Shown here piece after piece: positions 53,692 through 62,767 of a stretch of DNA of 64,000 bases. A model generated the notes under the pieces. The model did not search any database, was not told where the DNA came from, and saw nothing but the letters and a program-made list of their open reading frames with translations. The DNA is from an uncultured Cytophagales bacterium (GTDB lineage Bacteria > Bacteroidota > Bacteroidia > Cytophagales > Cyclobacteriaceae), in assembly GCA_913057175.1 (NCBI GenBank), contig CAJXNP010000003.1:1-64000 (forward strand), read 5' to 3'. The first letter of the stretch is position 1, and every line of letters starts with the position of its first letter. The position numbers and the translations under genes are program-made.

Positions 53692-56151
53692 ATGCTAAAA
53701 AACTACTTCAAAATCGCCTGGAGGAATATCTGGAAACATAAGGTTTTTTCTGCCATTAATATTACAGGTCTCACCATTGGCACGGTTGCATTTTTGTTGA
53801 TCATGCAATACGTCAGTTTCAAGCTTAGCTACGACCAATTTCATGGTCAAGCCAATGACATCTACCGGGTTGTAAATGATCGATATCAGAATGGGGAGCT
53901 GGTCCAGCATGGCACCATCACTTATTCTGCTGTCAGTAAAGCAATGTACGATGATTTTCCGGAGGTCATCAACTACACCCGTATGGTTCCTTATGGCCCC
54001 TTGATTGTCATCAATCAGCAGATAAAAATGGGGGATCAACTTGGCTTTGCTGTAGAAAATTCATTCCTGCAAATGTTTGATTTTGACTTCATTTCAGGAG
54101 ACACAAAATCTGCACTGGAAAATCCTTATTCCATTATTCTCACCGAATCATTAGCCAAAAAACTATTCAATGGCATCGAAAAAAAATATGATACAATAGT
54201 CGGGCAATCCATTACTCTTCAAAATGAAGAAACTATCTATACTGTCACTGGTGTTTGCAATGATGTACCTGAAAATTCACATCTGGATTTTGATTTCCTG
54301 ATATCTTACAACACGCTTTATAGTGATGAAAATGCCTGGGCAGCAGCAGAATATGATTTTAGAGCTTCAGATTTTTGGCACTATATTCAGTTAGAGCCGG
54401 GCACTGATTTCCAGTCACTTGAAGCGAAATTACCTGACTTCAGCCAACGACATTTCCGGGGAAATGAAGTCTCGGGAAGCATGGAAAAATTCTATCTGCA
54501 GCCTCTACCAAAAGCTCATTTATATTCTGATTTTGAATATGAGATTGGCCAAACGGGTAGCGCCACGGTCGTATGGGGGTTGTTGATCATTGCCCTATTC
54601 ATCATTGTGATTGCCTGGGTGAATTACATCAATCTTGCGACAGCCCAATCTATTGAACGTGCCAAAGAAGTCGGAATTAAAAAAGTAATTGGAGGCAAGA
54701 AAAGCCAGTTGATCCTACAATTCCTGATTGAATCCACCTTGATCAACATGATCGCACTCGCATTGGCCATTATAATGGTTGTGCTTTTGCAAAGTGGGTT
54801 TAACAATCTCCTTCAGATTAATTTGTCCCTCACCGATTTGTTTAACAATAGCACCAATGGATATGTTATATTTATCACATTAGCAGGATTTTTGATTTTC
54901 GGTATAATCCTGTCCGGGATCTATCCGGCGTTCGTGCTTTCGTCTTTCAAACCCATGAAAGTATTAAAAGGAAAAATTGGTGGTCGAAGCGATCGCTTTT
55001 CCTTCCGGAAAGGGTTAGTTGTGGCACAATTCTGTATTACCGTGGTTTTGATTATCGGCTCCGTGGTTGTTCTTCAACAACTGACATTTATGAATTCCAG
55101 GGAACTGGGTTTTAATCCGGACCAGGTAATGACCATCGAACCTCCTGTTCTGACTAGGTGGGATTCAACTTTCATCGATAGGGTTAACAGTTTTAAAGAG
55201 GACATTAAACAGTTATCGCACGTAAAAGAAGCGGCAACGTCATGGGCAGTACCCGGAGCCGAATTGAGTAGAAGTTTTGATGTCCGCCAATTAGATTCTG
55301 CCAGCACAAATCGCATTACCGTTCGCCATACAAGCATAGATTATGATTATTTAAAGGTTTATGAAATTGACTTAATAGCCGGTAGAAATTTTGTGCCATC
55401 TGATCACAATGCGAATTGGGAGAGATTGCATAGTATCATGATTAACCAATCGACAGCCAAATTACTTGGCTTTTCTTCACCTGAGGATGCCATAGGTAAA
55501 TCCATTTTAAGAGGAGATAGAAGATGGAATGTGGTAGGTGTGATTGATGATTATCATCAAAAATCGCTTCGCTATCCGATGGAGCCAAGCATCTTTTTCC
55601 CGGGTTATAGCAATTATAGCACCATCTCTGTAAAGATCAGCCCTTCAGATATCTCACAAACAATAGAGGATCTAAAGAAGAAATATGAGGAATTCTTTCC
55701 GGGGAATCTTTTTGCCTACGAATTTCTGGATCAGCACTATCAGAGCCAATATGAAAATGAACAGCTCTTCAGTCGGGTGTTTGCCATATTTTCAGGATTG
55801 GCCATTCTGGTGGCTTGCATGGGATTATTTGGACTGGCCATGTTTTCTACTATTCAGAGGACAAAGGAAGTTGGGGTAAGGAAAGTGATGGGCGCTACTG
55901 TATCTAATATTTTAGTATTGGTATCCATGGACTTCATAAAACTGGTAGTTGTGGCTAGTTTGATTGCCTTCCCAATTGCTTGGTGGGTGATGGATAAATG
56001 GTTACAGGATTTTTCCTACAAAATTACCATCAGCTGGTGGGTGTTCGCATTTTCTGGTGGACTTGCCATCCTCATTGCCTTATTAACGGTGAGTACCCAG
56101 GCGCTAAAAGCAGCCGTTTCTAATCCTGTTAATTCGCTAAGAACAGAATAA
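53692..56151 (+). CDS. FtsX/MacB-like ABC permease P11
   Basis: This is an 819-residue permease with the canonical start MLKNYFKIAWRNIWKHKVFS. Domain 1 carries GVCNDVPENSH and KAHLYSD in place of DIHLYS; the loop after TM2 is KEVGIKKVIGGKK. Domain 2 has GVIDDYHQKSL, DYH at 620-622. The last helices (GATVSNILVLVSMDFIKLV, WWVMDKWLQDFSYKITISWW) and tail NPVNSLRTE make it the closest relative of P7, although four other genes lie between them. The duplication order in the array is therefore not simply tandem. P12 starts 96 bases later, after another short purine tract. Confidence 0.93.
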   Translation: MLKNYFKIAWRNIWKHKVFSAINITGLTIGTVAFLLIMQYVSFKLSYDQFHGQANDIYRVVNDRYQNGELVQHGTITYSAVSKAMYDDFPEVINYTRMVPYGPLIVINQQIKMGDQLGFAVENSFLQMFDFDFISGDTKSALENPYSIILTESLAKKLFNGIEKKYDTIVGQSITLQNEETIYTVTGVCNDVPENSHLDFDFLISYNTLYSDENAWAAAEYDFRASDFWHYIQLEPGTDFQSLEAKLPDFSQRHFRGNEVSGSMEKFYLQPLPKAHLYSDFEYEIGQTGSATVVWGLLIIALFIIVIAWVNYINLATAQSIERAKEVGIKKVIGGKKSQLILQFLIESTLINMIALALAIIMVVLLQSGFNNLLQINLSLTDLFNNSTNGYVIFITLAGFLIFGIILSGIYPAFVLSSFKPMKVLKGKIGGRSDRFSFRKGLVVAQFCITVVLIIGSVVVLQQLTFMNSRELGFNPDQVMTIEPPVLTRWDSTFIDRVNSFKEDIKQLSHVKEAATSWAVPGAELSRSFDVRQLDSASTNRITVRHTSIDYDYLKVYEIDLIAGRNFVPSDHNANWERLHSIMINQSTAKLLGFSSPEDAIGKSILRGDRRWNVVGVIDDYHQKSLRYPMEPSIFFPGYSNYSTISVKISPSDISQTIEDLKKKYEEFFPGNLFAYEFLDQHYQSQYENEQLFSRVFAIFSGLAILVACMGLFGLAMFSTIQRTKEVGVRKVMGATVSNILVLVSMDFIKLVVVASLIAFPIAWWVMDKWLQDFSYKITISWWVFAFSGGLAILIALLTVSTQALKAAVSNPVNSLRTE

Positions 56152-56154
56152 TCG

Positions 56155-56185
56155 CAAAAGGCAAAGGGCGGAGAGCAGGGGGCAA
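56155..56185. repeat. Short purine tract between P11 and P12
   Basis: A CAAAGGGCGGAGAGCAGGGG-type run follows the P11 stop, again the purine module alone. Confidence 0.6.
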
Positions 56186-56247
56186 AGGGTAAGGAAGAAT
56201 ATGATAACCTAAAAACGGACAATTGATGACCGATAACTGAAAAGATC

Positions 56248-58650
56248 ATGCTTAAAAACTACCTCAAAATCGCGTGGAGAAACATTGTAACCAACAAGGT
56301 TTTCTCAATAATTAATATCACAGGCCTGGCACTTGGCTTAACCGCCAGCATACTCATTTTGAAACACGTTAGCTACGAGCTGAGCTTCGATCAGTTTCAT
56401 GAGCATAAGGACAACATCTACCGGGTCAACCTGAATATCTACAAAAACGGCAAAAAAGAAACGCAAAGTGCCCGTGTATCACCTGCCGTTGCATCCTCAT
56501 TCCAAAAGGAGTTGTCAGGAATCGAGAATTATACCCGAATGATTGTTCTTGGACCGGATGGAGTCCTGACTTATGAAGACCAATACACCGGTGAATCAGA
56601 TATTTTCCTGGCCGATTCCGCTTTTTTTAATGTTTTCTCATATGAACTCATTCAGGGAAATAAACAAGAGGTTTTTAATGAACCTTTTTGCATCGTCATC
56701 ACTGAAAGCACGGCAAAGAACTTATTCGACCATGAAGACCCAATTGGAAAAAATGTGGTCATTAATGCTAAAAATTTTGATAACACATCCATTCCATTTA
56801 AAGTAACCGGGGTCATTGCGGACTTCCCCGAAAACTCTCACCTGAAACCTGGAGTATTAATTTCCTACCCTACCCTTTTCGAATTCGTAGGACACCGGTT
56901 TGATGAATCCTGGCAGTGGAATGAGACTTATACCTATTTTCGGCTTCAGGAAAACGTAAATCCTGAAACACTCGAAGCACAGTTCCCAGCCATTGTCCAT
57001 CAATTCATCGAGCAATTGTCCTCTCAAAATCTTGATTGGGTTTACCGGCTGCAACAGATTACCGATATTCATTTACAATCCGACCTGCAGCATGAAATCT
57101 CCCAGAATGGAAAAGCCATTTACGTGTACTTCCTTGGGATCGTTGGCATCCTGATCCTCCTGATCGGATATGTCAATTTCATCAATCTTGCCACCGTAAA
57201 ATCTTTGGAAAGGGCAAAGGAAATGGGTGTCAGGAAAATAACGGGCGCTCAACGCAAACATCTTATTTTCCAGGTTTTTTCTGAAGCTTTGCTTGTGAAC
57301 GTCCTGGCTATATTATTGGCCTCTCTCCTGCTCTATTCGATTAATCCTTATGTATCCGGATTGTTTGATATCCGGCTTTATTTTACCACCAGTTATCATC
57401 CTGAAATTTGGATAGGCTTTGCTGTTTTTATATTTCTGTTAATAGTTTTAAGTGGATTTTACCCTGCATTTGTCTTGTCTGGTTATGAACCGGTTAAGGT
57501 TATAAAAGGAAATTTTGCGAAAAGCGCATCAGGGCTCTTTCTAAGAAAGTCTTTAGTCACGACTCAATTTGCCATCGCCCTGGTTTTGATCGCCATCACA
57601 ATGATAGCCAAAAAACAGGTCAACTTTATGCAACAGCAGTCCCTTGGCTTTGACCCTGAACAGATCCTGGTGGTCAAATCACCTAAGGCCTTCGATTATG
57701 GGTATGGAACAAATTTCACTGGATTCCAGGAGAAGGTTAGAACATTGGCGCATGTGAGAAACGTGGCAGGTTCGAATGTGGTCCCAGGACAGGAAATCTA
57801 TTGGTACGATGACAATGTAACATTAAATGGAGAACAGACTTCAGGTGTATTTTCAATGATGGCAGTTGCTCCGGATTACTTTTCGCAATACGATATCCCG
57901 CTTATCTCAGGTCGGTACTTCACAAACGAACCAGCTGATCAGAATAACTGGATCATGAATGAATCCGCCATTCACCTTTTAGAATTTGAATATGAAAATG
58001 ATGCACTAGGTCAAAAAATAAATAACGGTCATATCATTGGTGTCGTAAAAGACTTTCACCATGAAAGTTTAAAAACAGCCATTCCTCCTATCCTCTTCAA
58101 TTGTGGACAGGTATTCAATTACTACACGGTCAAGCTGGAAACAAGTCAGTTGACCCATACAATGGAGGAAATAAAAGCTGAGTATGAAAACTTATTTCCC
58201 GGCAGTCCTTATGAATATTTCTTTCTGGACGAATTCTTTAATCGACAGTATAAAGCAGAACAACAATTCAACGCCCTATTCGGATTGTTTTCAGGGCTTG
58301 CTATTTTCATTGCTTGTCTCGGTGTATTTGGCCTTTCCACCTACACCACATCGCAGCGTACAAAAGAAATTGGCGTTAGAAAGATAACCGGAGCATCGGT
58401 AAGCAGCATCGTCATTTTATTATCAAAAGATACGATCAAACTCATGCTGATTGCCTGTTTGCTGGGCTTACCGATAGCTTATCTGGTCATGCAAATGTGG
58501 CTGGAAAATTACGCTACAAGAATAGAAATAGATGGATGGCTATTATTACTGCCAGTTATGATCATATTCATCATCAGTCTTATAACAGTTAGCTTTCAAT
58601 CAATAAAAGCAGCTTTAGCTAATCCGACTAAGTCTTTGCGATACGAATAG
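56248..58650 (+). CDS. FtsX/MacB-like ABC permease P12
   Basis: This is an 800-residue permease starting MLKNYLKIAWRNIVTNKVFS. Domain 1 has GVIADFPENSH and DIHLQSD; the loop after TM2 is KEMGVRKITGAQR. Domain 2 has GVVKDFHHESL, DFH at 602-604, a full match to the family motif. The last helices are more divergent (GASVSSIVILLSKDTIKLML, then WLENYATRIEIDGWLLLLPV) and the tail NPTKSLRYE combines the P10-like SFQSIKAAL lead with the RYE ending of P1-P6. It is the last member of the P8-P12 run. The composite repeat and a minus-strand DUF4160-DUF2442 pair follow. Confidence 0.93.
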   Translation: MLKNYLKIAWRNIVTNKVFSIINITGLALGLTASILILKHVSYELSFDQFHEHKDNIYRVNLNIYKNGKKETQSARVSPAVASSFQKELSGIENYTRMIVLGPDGVLTYEDQYTGESDIFLADSAFFNVFSYELIQGNKQEVFNEPFCIVITESTAKNLFDHEDPIGKNVVINAKNFDNTSIPFKVTGVIADFPENSHLKPGVLISYPTLFEFVGHRFDESWQWNETYTYFRLQENVNPETLEAQFPAIVHQFIEQLSSQNLDWVYRLQQITDIHLQSDLQHEISQNGKAIYVYFLGIVGILILLIGYVNFINLATVKSLERAKEMGVRKITGAQRKHLIFQVFSEALLVNVLAILLASLLLYSINPYVSGLFDIRLYFTTSYHPEIWIGFAVFIFLLIVLSGFYPAFVLSGYEPVKVIKGNFAKSASGLFLRKSLVTTQFAIALVLIAITMIAKKQVNFMQQQSLGFDPEQILVVKSPKAFDYGYGTNFTGFQEKVRTLAHVRNVAGSNVVPGQEIYWYDDNVTLNGEQTSGVFSMMAVAPDYFSQYDIPLISGRYFTNEPADQNNWIMNESAIHLLEFEYENDALGQKINNGHIIGVVKDFHHESLKTAIPPILFNCGQVFNYYTVKLETSQLTHTMEEIKAEYENLFPGSPYEYFFLDEFFNRQYKAEQQFNALFGLFSGLAIFIACLGVFGLSTYTTSQRTKEIGVRKITGASVSSIVILLSKDTIKLMLIACLLGLPIAYLVMQMWLENYATRIEIDGWLLLLPVMIIFIISLITVSFQSIKAALANPTKSLRYE

Positions 58651-58979
58651 GTTGAAAGCTGAAGTTCAAAGGTGAAAGTTAACGGAGGGCGGAGAGCAAA
58701 GAGCAGAGGAAACAAGGAGCAGGGAATAAGGAAAAGAAAAGTGATCGGTGAAAAGTGATCGGTGAAAAGTAAATCGGTATTCGGAAATTAGTAATCAGTC
58801 AAAAATGGTTGCGGGTTGCCGGTTACTGGTTGATTTCTGAAAGCATTCATTCACCAAATTAAAGGGTTTCTTCATATCAGCACTGGAAGTGTGAATGGTT
58901 TGAGGGAAGTGATCAATAAAAAAATCGGACAGTAGCCAGGAAAAAAATGTAATTGAAGGCTAGAGGTCAGAGAATTGGC
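58651..58979. repeat. Composite repeat after P12, with degenerate hairpin
   Basis: From 58655 the order is GAAAGCTGAAGTTCAAAGG, purine tract (about 58680-58735), GTGATCGGTGAAAAGT twice, ATTAGTAATCAGTCAAAA, GGTTGCGGGTTGCCGGTTAC and, from about 58871 to 58920, a degenerate TTCATATCAGCACT / AGTGATCAATAAA hairpin. The module order equals that of the units at 45.6-46.1 kb. No gene is present. Confidence 0.75.
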
Positions 58980-59309
58980 CTAAGCAATCTCCCCTTCCTT
59001 TTGAAGGCTTGATATCATGGCTGCTTTCAAAAAACCTCGTAAGCTTAAATCCTCATCCAAAGCAGGCCAGTGAACCCCTGTTCTGCTGATTTCGTATTTA
59101 CTAAGCTCTGATTCTGAGGCATTCTTTAATAGTTTGAATTTACTAATGGATTCCTTTATAACTTTTTTGTTATTCAATACGACCAGCATTAAATCCAACT
59201 CCTTGTCAAAGAATAATTTTTGAATCCTTAATCCACCTTCAAAAATCATTTTGTCAATCGGATCAAACCGTTCTTTATTTCCCTTCGAAGTATTCATACC
59301 ATTTTTCAA
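58980..59309 (-). CDS. DUF2442 domain-containing protein
   Basis: This is a 109-residue protein with the DUF2442 look: LVVLNNKKVIKESISKF in the first half and TGVHWPALDEDLSLRGFL near the end, the WPxLDEDxS motif being typical. Its start overlaps the end of the DUF4160 gene by 35 bases (an internal Met at 59297 is an alternative start). DUF4160 and DUF2442 genes frequently occur as adjacent pairs in accessory DNA and have been suggested to act as a toxin-antitoxin-like unit, though no function is proven. The pair is on the minus strand between P12 and P13, embedded in repeat-rich DNA. Confidence 0.85.
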   Translation of the reverse strand: MKNGMNTSKGNKERFDPIDKMIFEGGLRIQKLFFDKELDLMLVVLNNKKVIKESISKFKLLKNASESELSKYEISRTGVHWPALDEDLSLRGFLKAAMISSLQKEGEIA

Positions 59310-59517
59310 TTAAGTAATTCTTATTTTCTTCTACGATTTTCATTATTTCCCTTTTCTCTTGACTCTTAAAATCTTCAAGATATTCCTCTTTCAAATCAGG
59401 TTCTAACCAAATTTTTCCGTCTCCATCTCCTCGTTTAACGTGTATATGGCACGGCTCGTCGACATCTGACGAATAAAAAAAGAATTTGTACCCTTTGAAT
59501 TCTAATATTTTCGGCAT
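59275..59517 (-). CDS. DUF4160 domain-containing protein
   Basis: This is an 80-residue protein starting MPKILEFKGYKFFFYSSD. The central EPCHIHVKRGDGDGKIWLEP, with HIHV and KIWLEP, is the hallmark of DUF4160. The C-terminal half is helical (EIMKIVEENKNYLIEKWYEYF). It is the first gene of a two-gene operon with DUF2442. The sequence AT content is higher than in the permease genes, in keeping with accessory DNA. The molecular role is unknown. Confidence 0.88.
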   Translation of the reverse strand: MPKILEFKGYKFFFYSSDVDEPCHIHVKRGDGDGKIWLEPDLKEEYLEDFKSQEKREIMKIVEENKNYLIEKWYEYFEGK

Positions 59518-59851
59518 TTGAATCCCTAATATAATATTTTAGCCAAATTGAAGTTTGTTCTGGAGATTTATATTTCTGATCCAATATGATTCAAAGGGGT
59601 ATTATTCCAATAGAAAAAATTTTAATTAGGAAGCTCACTTATTATTATTAAGTGCTCTTGTCCGACATGTATATACTTTTTGTCATGAAGCAAATAATGT
59701 ACAAAATCAATACATATCCCTGTCAATATTTTTTACAATTGCCTCACATCGTTATAACATAATTTACTGTATTTCAACCAATTAATTTTCAGGCACAATA
59801 TTTTTAAGAAAAATCCTGATGATGTTCTGATACTTTTAACAGCTATTGAAT
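59518..59851. promoter_or_regulatory. AT-rich leader of P13
   Basis: No gene is present. CCGACATGTATAT (about 59662-59674) and TTTTCAGGCACAATATTT (59786-59803) resemble sequences before P8 and P7 respectively. TTTACAATTGCCTCACA (near 59730) resembles TTTACAATTGCTTACA before P8. The region likely carries the promoter for P13 alone. Confidence 0.35.
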
Positions 59852-62284
59852 ATGCTAAAGAACTATTTTAAAATTGCCTGGAGAAACCTGACCAAACACA
59901 AAGTTTTTTCCCTCATCAATATCACTGGTCTGACGATCGGTGTGACGGCCTGTATTTTGATCACGCTATACGTCATTCATGAAACGAGCTACGATCGGAA
60001 TATTCCGGAAGGAAATCAGATTTACAGGGTTCTTGTTTCTTTTGATGACAATGGAAACGTGCAGAGATCGTGGTCCATGTCAGCCCCTATGGCTGCTGAA
60101 GTTGAGAAGATCTTTGATGAGGTAGAGATGTCAGGAAGGATCATGGCAAACAACCTCTTCTTTGGAGCAGGTAGCAACGATATCAAAATACAGGGGCAAA
60201 CGGATGAATTTCATGAAACCGGATTTGCCTATGCTGATCAATCGATCATCGATATGTTCCACATCCCGATGATCTATGGAGACGCTCCTACAGCATTGAA
60301 AGAGCCAAACACTGTTGTCATCTCAGAAAAAATTGCCAGGAAGTTTTTCGAAAATGAAAATCCGGTCGGTCAATCCATCATACTGAATGGAGACAATGCT
60401 AATCCTCGCAGGATTTCAGCAGTAATGAAAGATTTCCCAACCAACTCCCATTTACAATATGACTACTTCCTGACTTTATCAGGTGTAGAATTCGGTGATG
60501 GTGAGCAAACCCGATGGTCCCAAAACAATTACTTCACCTACGTTAAGCTTCAACCTTCTACCAATGTCCCATTGTTTGAAGAGAAATTTTCGAACACAAT
60601 CCTGATAGAATACATGAAGCCTGCTGTTATGGCTTTTGATAAAGAATTGGCTAATAGCATTACTGAAAGGGCATTTTACATTCTACAGCCCATGACGGAT
60701 ATACATCTTTATTCAGCAGATATCGGTGAATATGATGCTCGTGGCGATATCAACATCATCAAATTATTTAGTGTGATTGCCATATTTATATTGCTGATCG
60801 CCTGCATCAACTACATCAACCTGACAACTGCCAAATCAGCTAATCGTGCCCCGGAAATCGGCTTGCGAAAAGTGGTGGGTTCACAGCGAAAAAACCTTAT
60901 CGCCCAATTCCTGACTGAATCATTTATTATCACCTTCATTGTGTTTATTTCCGGCCTTGTGCTGGCAAGAATACTTCTTCCTTACTTTAATGAATTGGCA
61001 GGTAAATCACTTTCCATCCCATGGAATGAAGTGTGGTTTTTGCCATCTCTTTTAATGGGCGTATTGCTCGTCGGTTTAGTGGCGGGAATTTATCCTGCCC
61101 TTTATTTATCCGGTTTTTACCCCATACAGGTGCTGAAAGGTGGGTTTAGGCAAGGTGTTAGATCGAAAGGATTCCGGACGGTTCTGGTCGTGTTTCAATT
61201 TGCCATTTCGACATTTCTGATTGTGAGTACTTTGGTTATATTCCGTCAGATGAATTTCATTCTCAATAAAAAAGTCGGTTTTGAAAAAGACCAGGTAATC
61301 CAGTTGCTTGGAACCAACATGATCGGCGACCAGATCGAAACATTTAAGGGTGAGATTGAAAAAGTGAATGGCGTAACCAGTGTAAGCATCGGTGATTATT
61401 TACCGGTAGAAGGAACCAAACGCAATGGTAATCCATTTTGGAATCAGGGTCGCCAGGGAATTGATGAACCAACCTACGGTCAGGGATGGATTATTGATGA
61501 AGATTACATTGAAACAATGGGAATGAAGCTGATAGCTGGAAGAAATTTTTCCAAAGAAATTGCTTCGGATAAGGACGCTGTGATCATCAATGAAACCATG
61601 GCAAAAAGATTGGGGTTGATAGACCCTGTTGGAAAAATGCTGGTGCGGTTTGGCAGAGATTGGAATATTATTGGTATGGTAGAAGATTTTAATTTCAGAT
61701 CTCTCAAGCAGCAAGTTGAACCCGTCGGGATGTTTTATGGCCGCAGCCAATCCATTGTTTCCGTAAAGGCAAATGCAGCAGATATTAAGCCCTTATTAGA
61801 AGATATGGAAACGGTATGGAATGAATTTGTCCCGAATGCAGCTTTCCGATATGCTTTCATGGACGAATCATACGCCAGGATGTACGACAATGTCTACCGC
61901 ACCAGATCCGTTTTCACGAGCTTTGCTGTTTTGGCGATTTTTATTGCCTGCCTGGGATTATTTGCCTTGTCAGCCTTCCTGGTTGATCAGCGCAAAAAAG
62001 AATTGAGCATTCGTAAAACACTGGGAGCATCTATCCAAAGCATTTTTCAGCTTGTGACGAGGCATTTTGTGGGCCTGGTTTTGATCAGCATTGTGATTGC
62101 CGGACCGATTGCCTGGTTCATTATGAAGAGATGGCTGGAGGATTATGCCTACCGGATAGATATTACCTGGGATGTTTTTGCCTGGGCAGGGATTTTATCC
62201 ATCATGACTGCTTTATCCACGATAAGCTACCATGCCCTTAAATCTGCCATGGTTAATCCTGCAAAGAATTTGAGGACGGAGTAA
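59852..62284 (+). CDS. FtsX/MacB-like ABC permease P13
   Basis: The ATG at 59852 (810 residues, MLKNYFKIAWRNLTKHKVFS) is preferred to an in-frame TTG six bases upstream. Domain 1 has AVMKDFPTNSH and DIHLYSA; the loop after TM2 is PEIGLRKVVGSQR. Domain 2 has GMVEDFNFRSL, with DFN (612-614) in place of DFH. The C-terminal loop reads KELSIRKTLGASIQSIFQLV and the tail SYHALKSAMVNPAKNLRTE is unlike any other member, making P13 the most isolated paralogue by tail sequence. It stands alone after the DUF pair, with a 334-base leader and 483 bases of non-coding DNA after it. Confidence 0.93.
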   Translation: MLKNYFKIAWRNLTKHKVFSLINITGLTIGVTACILITLYVIHETSYDRNIPEGNQIYRVLVSFDDNGNVQRSWSMSAPMAAEVEKIFDEVEMSGRIMANNLFFGAGSNDIKIQGQTDEFHETGFAYADQSIIDMFHIPMIYGDAPTALKEPNTVVISEKIARKFFENENPVGQSIILNGDNANPRRISAVMKDFPTNSHLQYDYFLTLSGVEFGDGEQTRWSQNNYFTYVKLQPSTNVPLFEEKFSNTILIEYMKPAVMAFDKELANSITERAFYILQPMTDIHLYSADIGEYDARGDINIIKLFSVIAIFILLIACINYINLTTAKSANRAPEIGLRKVVGSQRKNLIAQFLTESFIITFIVFISGLVLARILLPYFNELAGKSLSIPWNEVWFLPSLLMGVLLVGLVAGIYPALYLSGFYPIQVLKGGFRQGVRSKGFRTVLVVFQFAISTFLIVSTLVIFRQMNFILNKKVGFEKDQVIQLLGTNMIGDQIETFKGEIEKVNGVTSVSIGDYLPVEGTKRNGNPFWNQGRQGIDEPTYGQGWIIDEDYIETMGMKLIAGRNFSKEIASDKDAVIINETMAKRLGLIDPVGKMLVRFGRDWNIIGMVEDFNFRSLKQQVEPVGMFYGRSQSIVSVKANAADIKPLLEDMETVWNEFVPNAAFRYAFMDESYARMYDNVYRTRSVFTSFAVLAIFIACLGLFALSAFLVDQRKKELSIRKTLGASIQSIFQLVTRHFVGLVLISIVIAGPIAWFIMKRWLEDYAYRIDITWDVFAWAGILSIMTALSTISYHALKSAMVNPAKNLRTE

Positions 62285-62767
62285 TGAAGCTCAAAGGTAA
62301 AAGCTGAAAGTTGAAAGGAAATGCGTTAGAATGGATTTTATATCACCCCTTCGGGGTTTAATCGTTTGGATGGTTTTGATGTTATAATAATTTCATCCCT
62401 TCGGGATTATGTTTGTCTGTTTTTGTGGAATAAGCATAACATCATCTCTTCTGACATTTGTTCGTGGTTTATGCCTTGCTTTTTCAATGGAAATGTAATT
62501 TTTAGTTCTCAGCGATCAGCAAATCCCGAAGGGATGACATTTTTATAGAAAAATCCATTTTCAATATAAACAAACCCTGAAAGGGTGGCACAAATCATGA
62601 CTGGTACATTCTCACAAATTTTATTCAATGTGTATTTGCTGTGAAGGAAAGAAAGAATCTTAAACCAAAAGCATAAGGAAGGGAAGCTCACAGCCTCTCA
62701 TTCGATCAGGTGAATCACTTGTCAGACAAAAAATAAACAGATGAATATCAACTGCTTTTGATTTTTT
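62285..62767. repeat. Intergenic region with four small CCCTTCGGG/CCCGAAGGG palindromes
   Basis: A GCTCAAAGGTAAAAGCTGAA stretch (62286-62325) is the purine-type module. Then come four short palindromes: TCACCCCTTCGGGGTTTA (62343-62360), TTCATCCCTTCGGGATTAT (62392-62410), AAATCCCGAAGGGATGACAT (62521-62540) and AAACCCTGAAAGGGTGGCA (62572-62590). The first two and the last two are in opposite orientation, about 110 bases apart. Such elements resemble REP-type palindromes. A 60-codon ORF here is not credible. Confidence 0.75.

Noticed and set aside
62366-62548. 60-codon ORFs on both strands around the palindromes
   Set aside because: They run through repeat palindromes and have no support.
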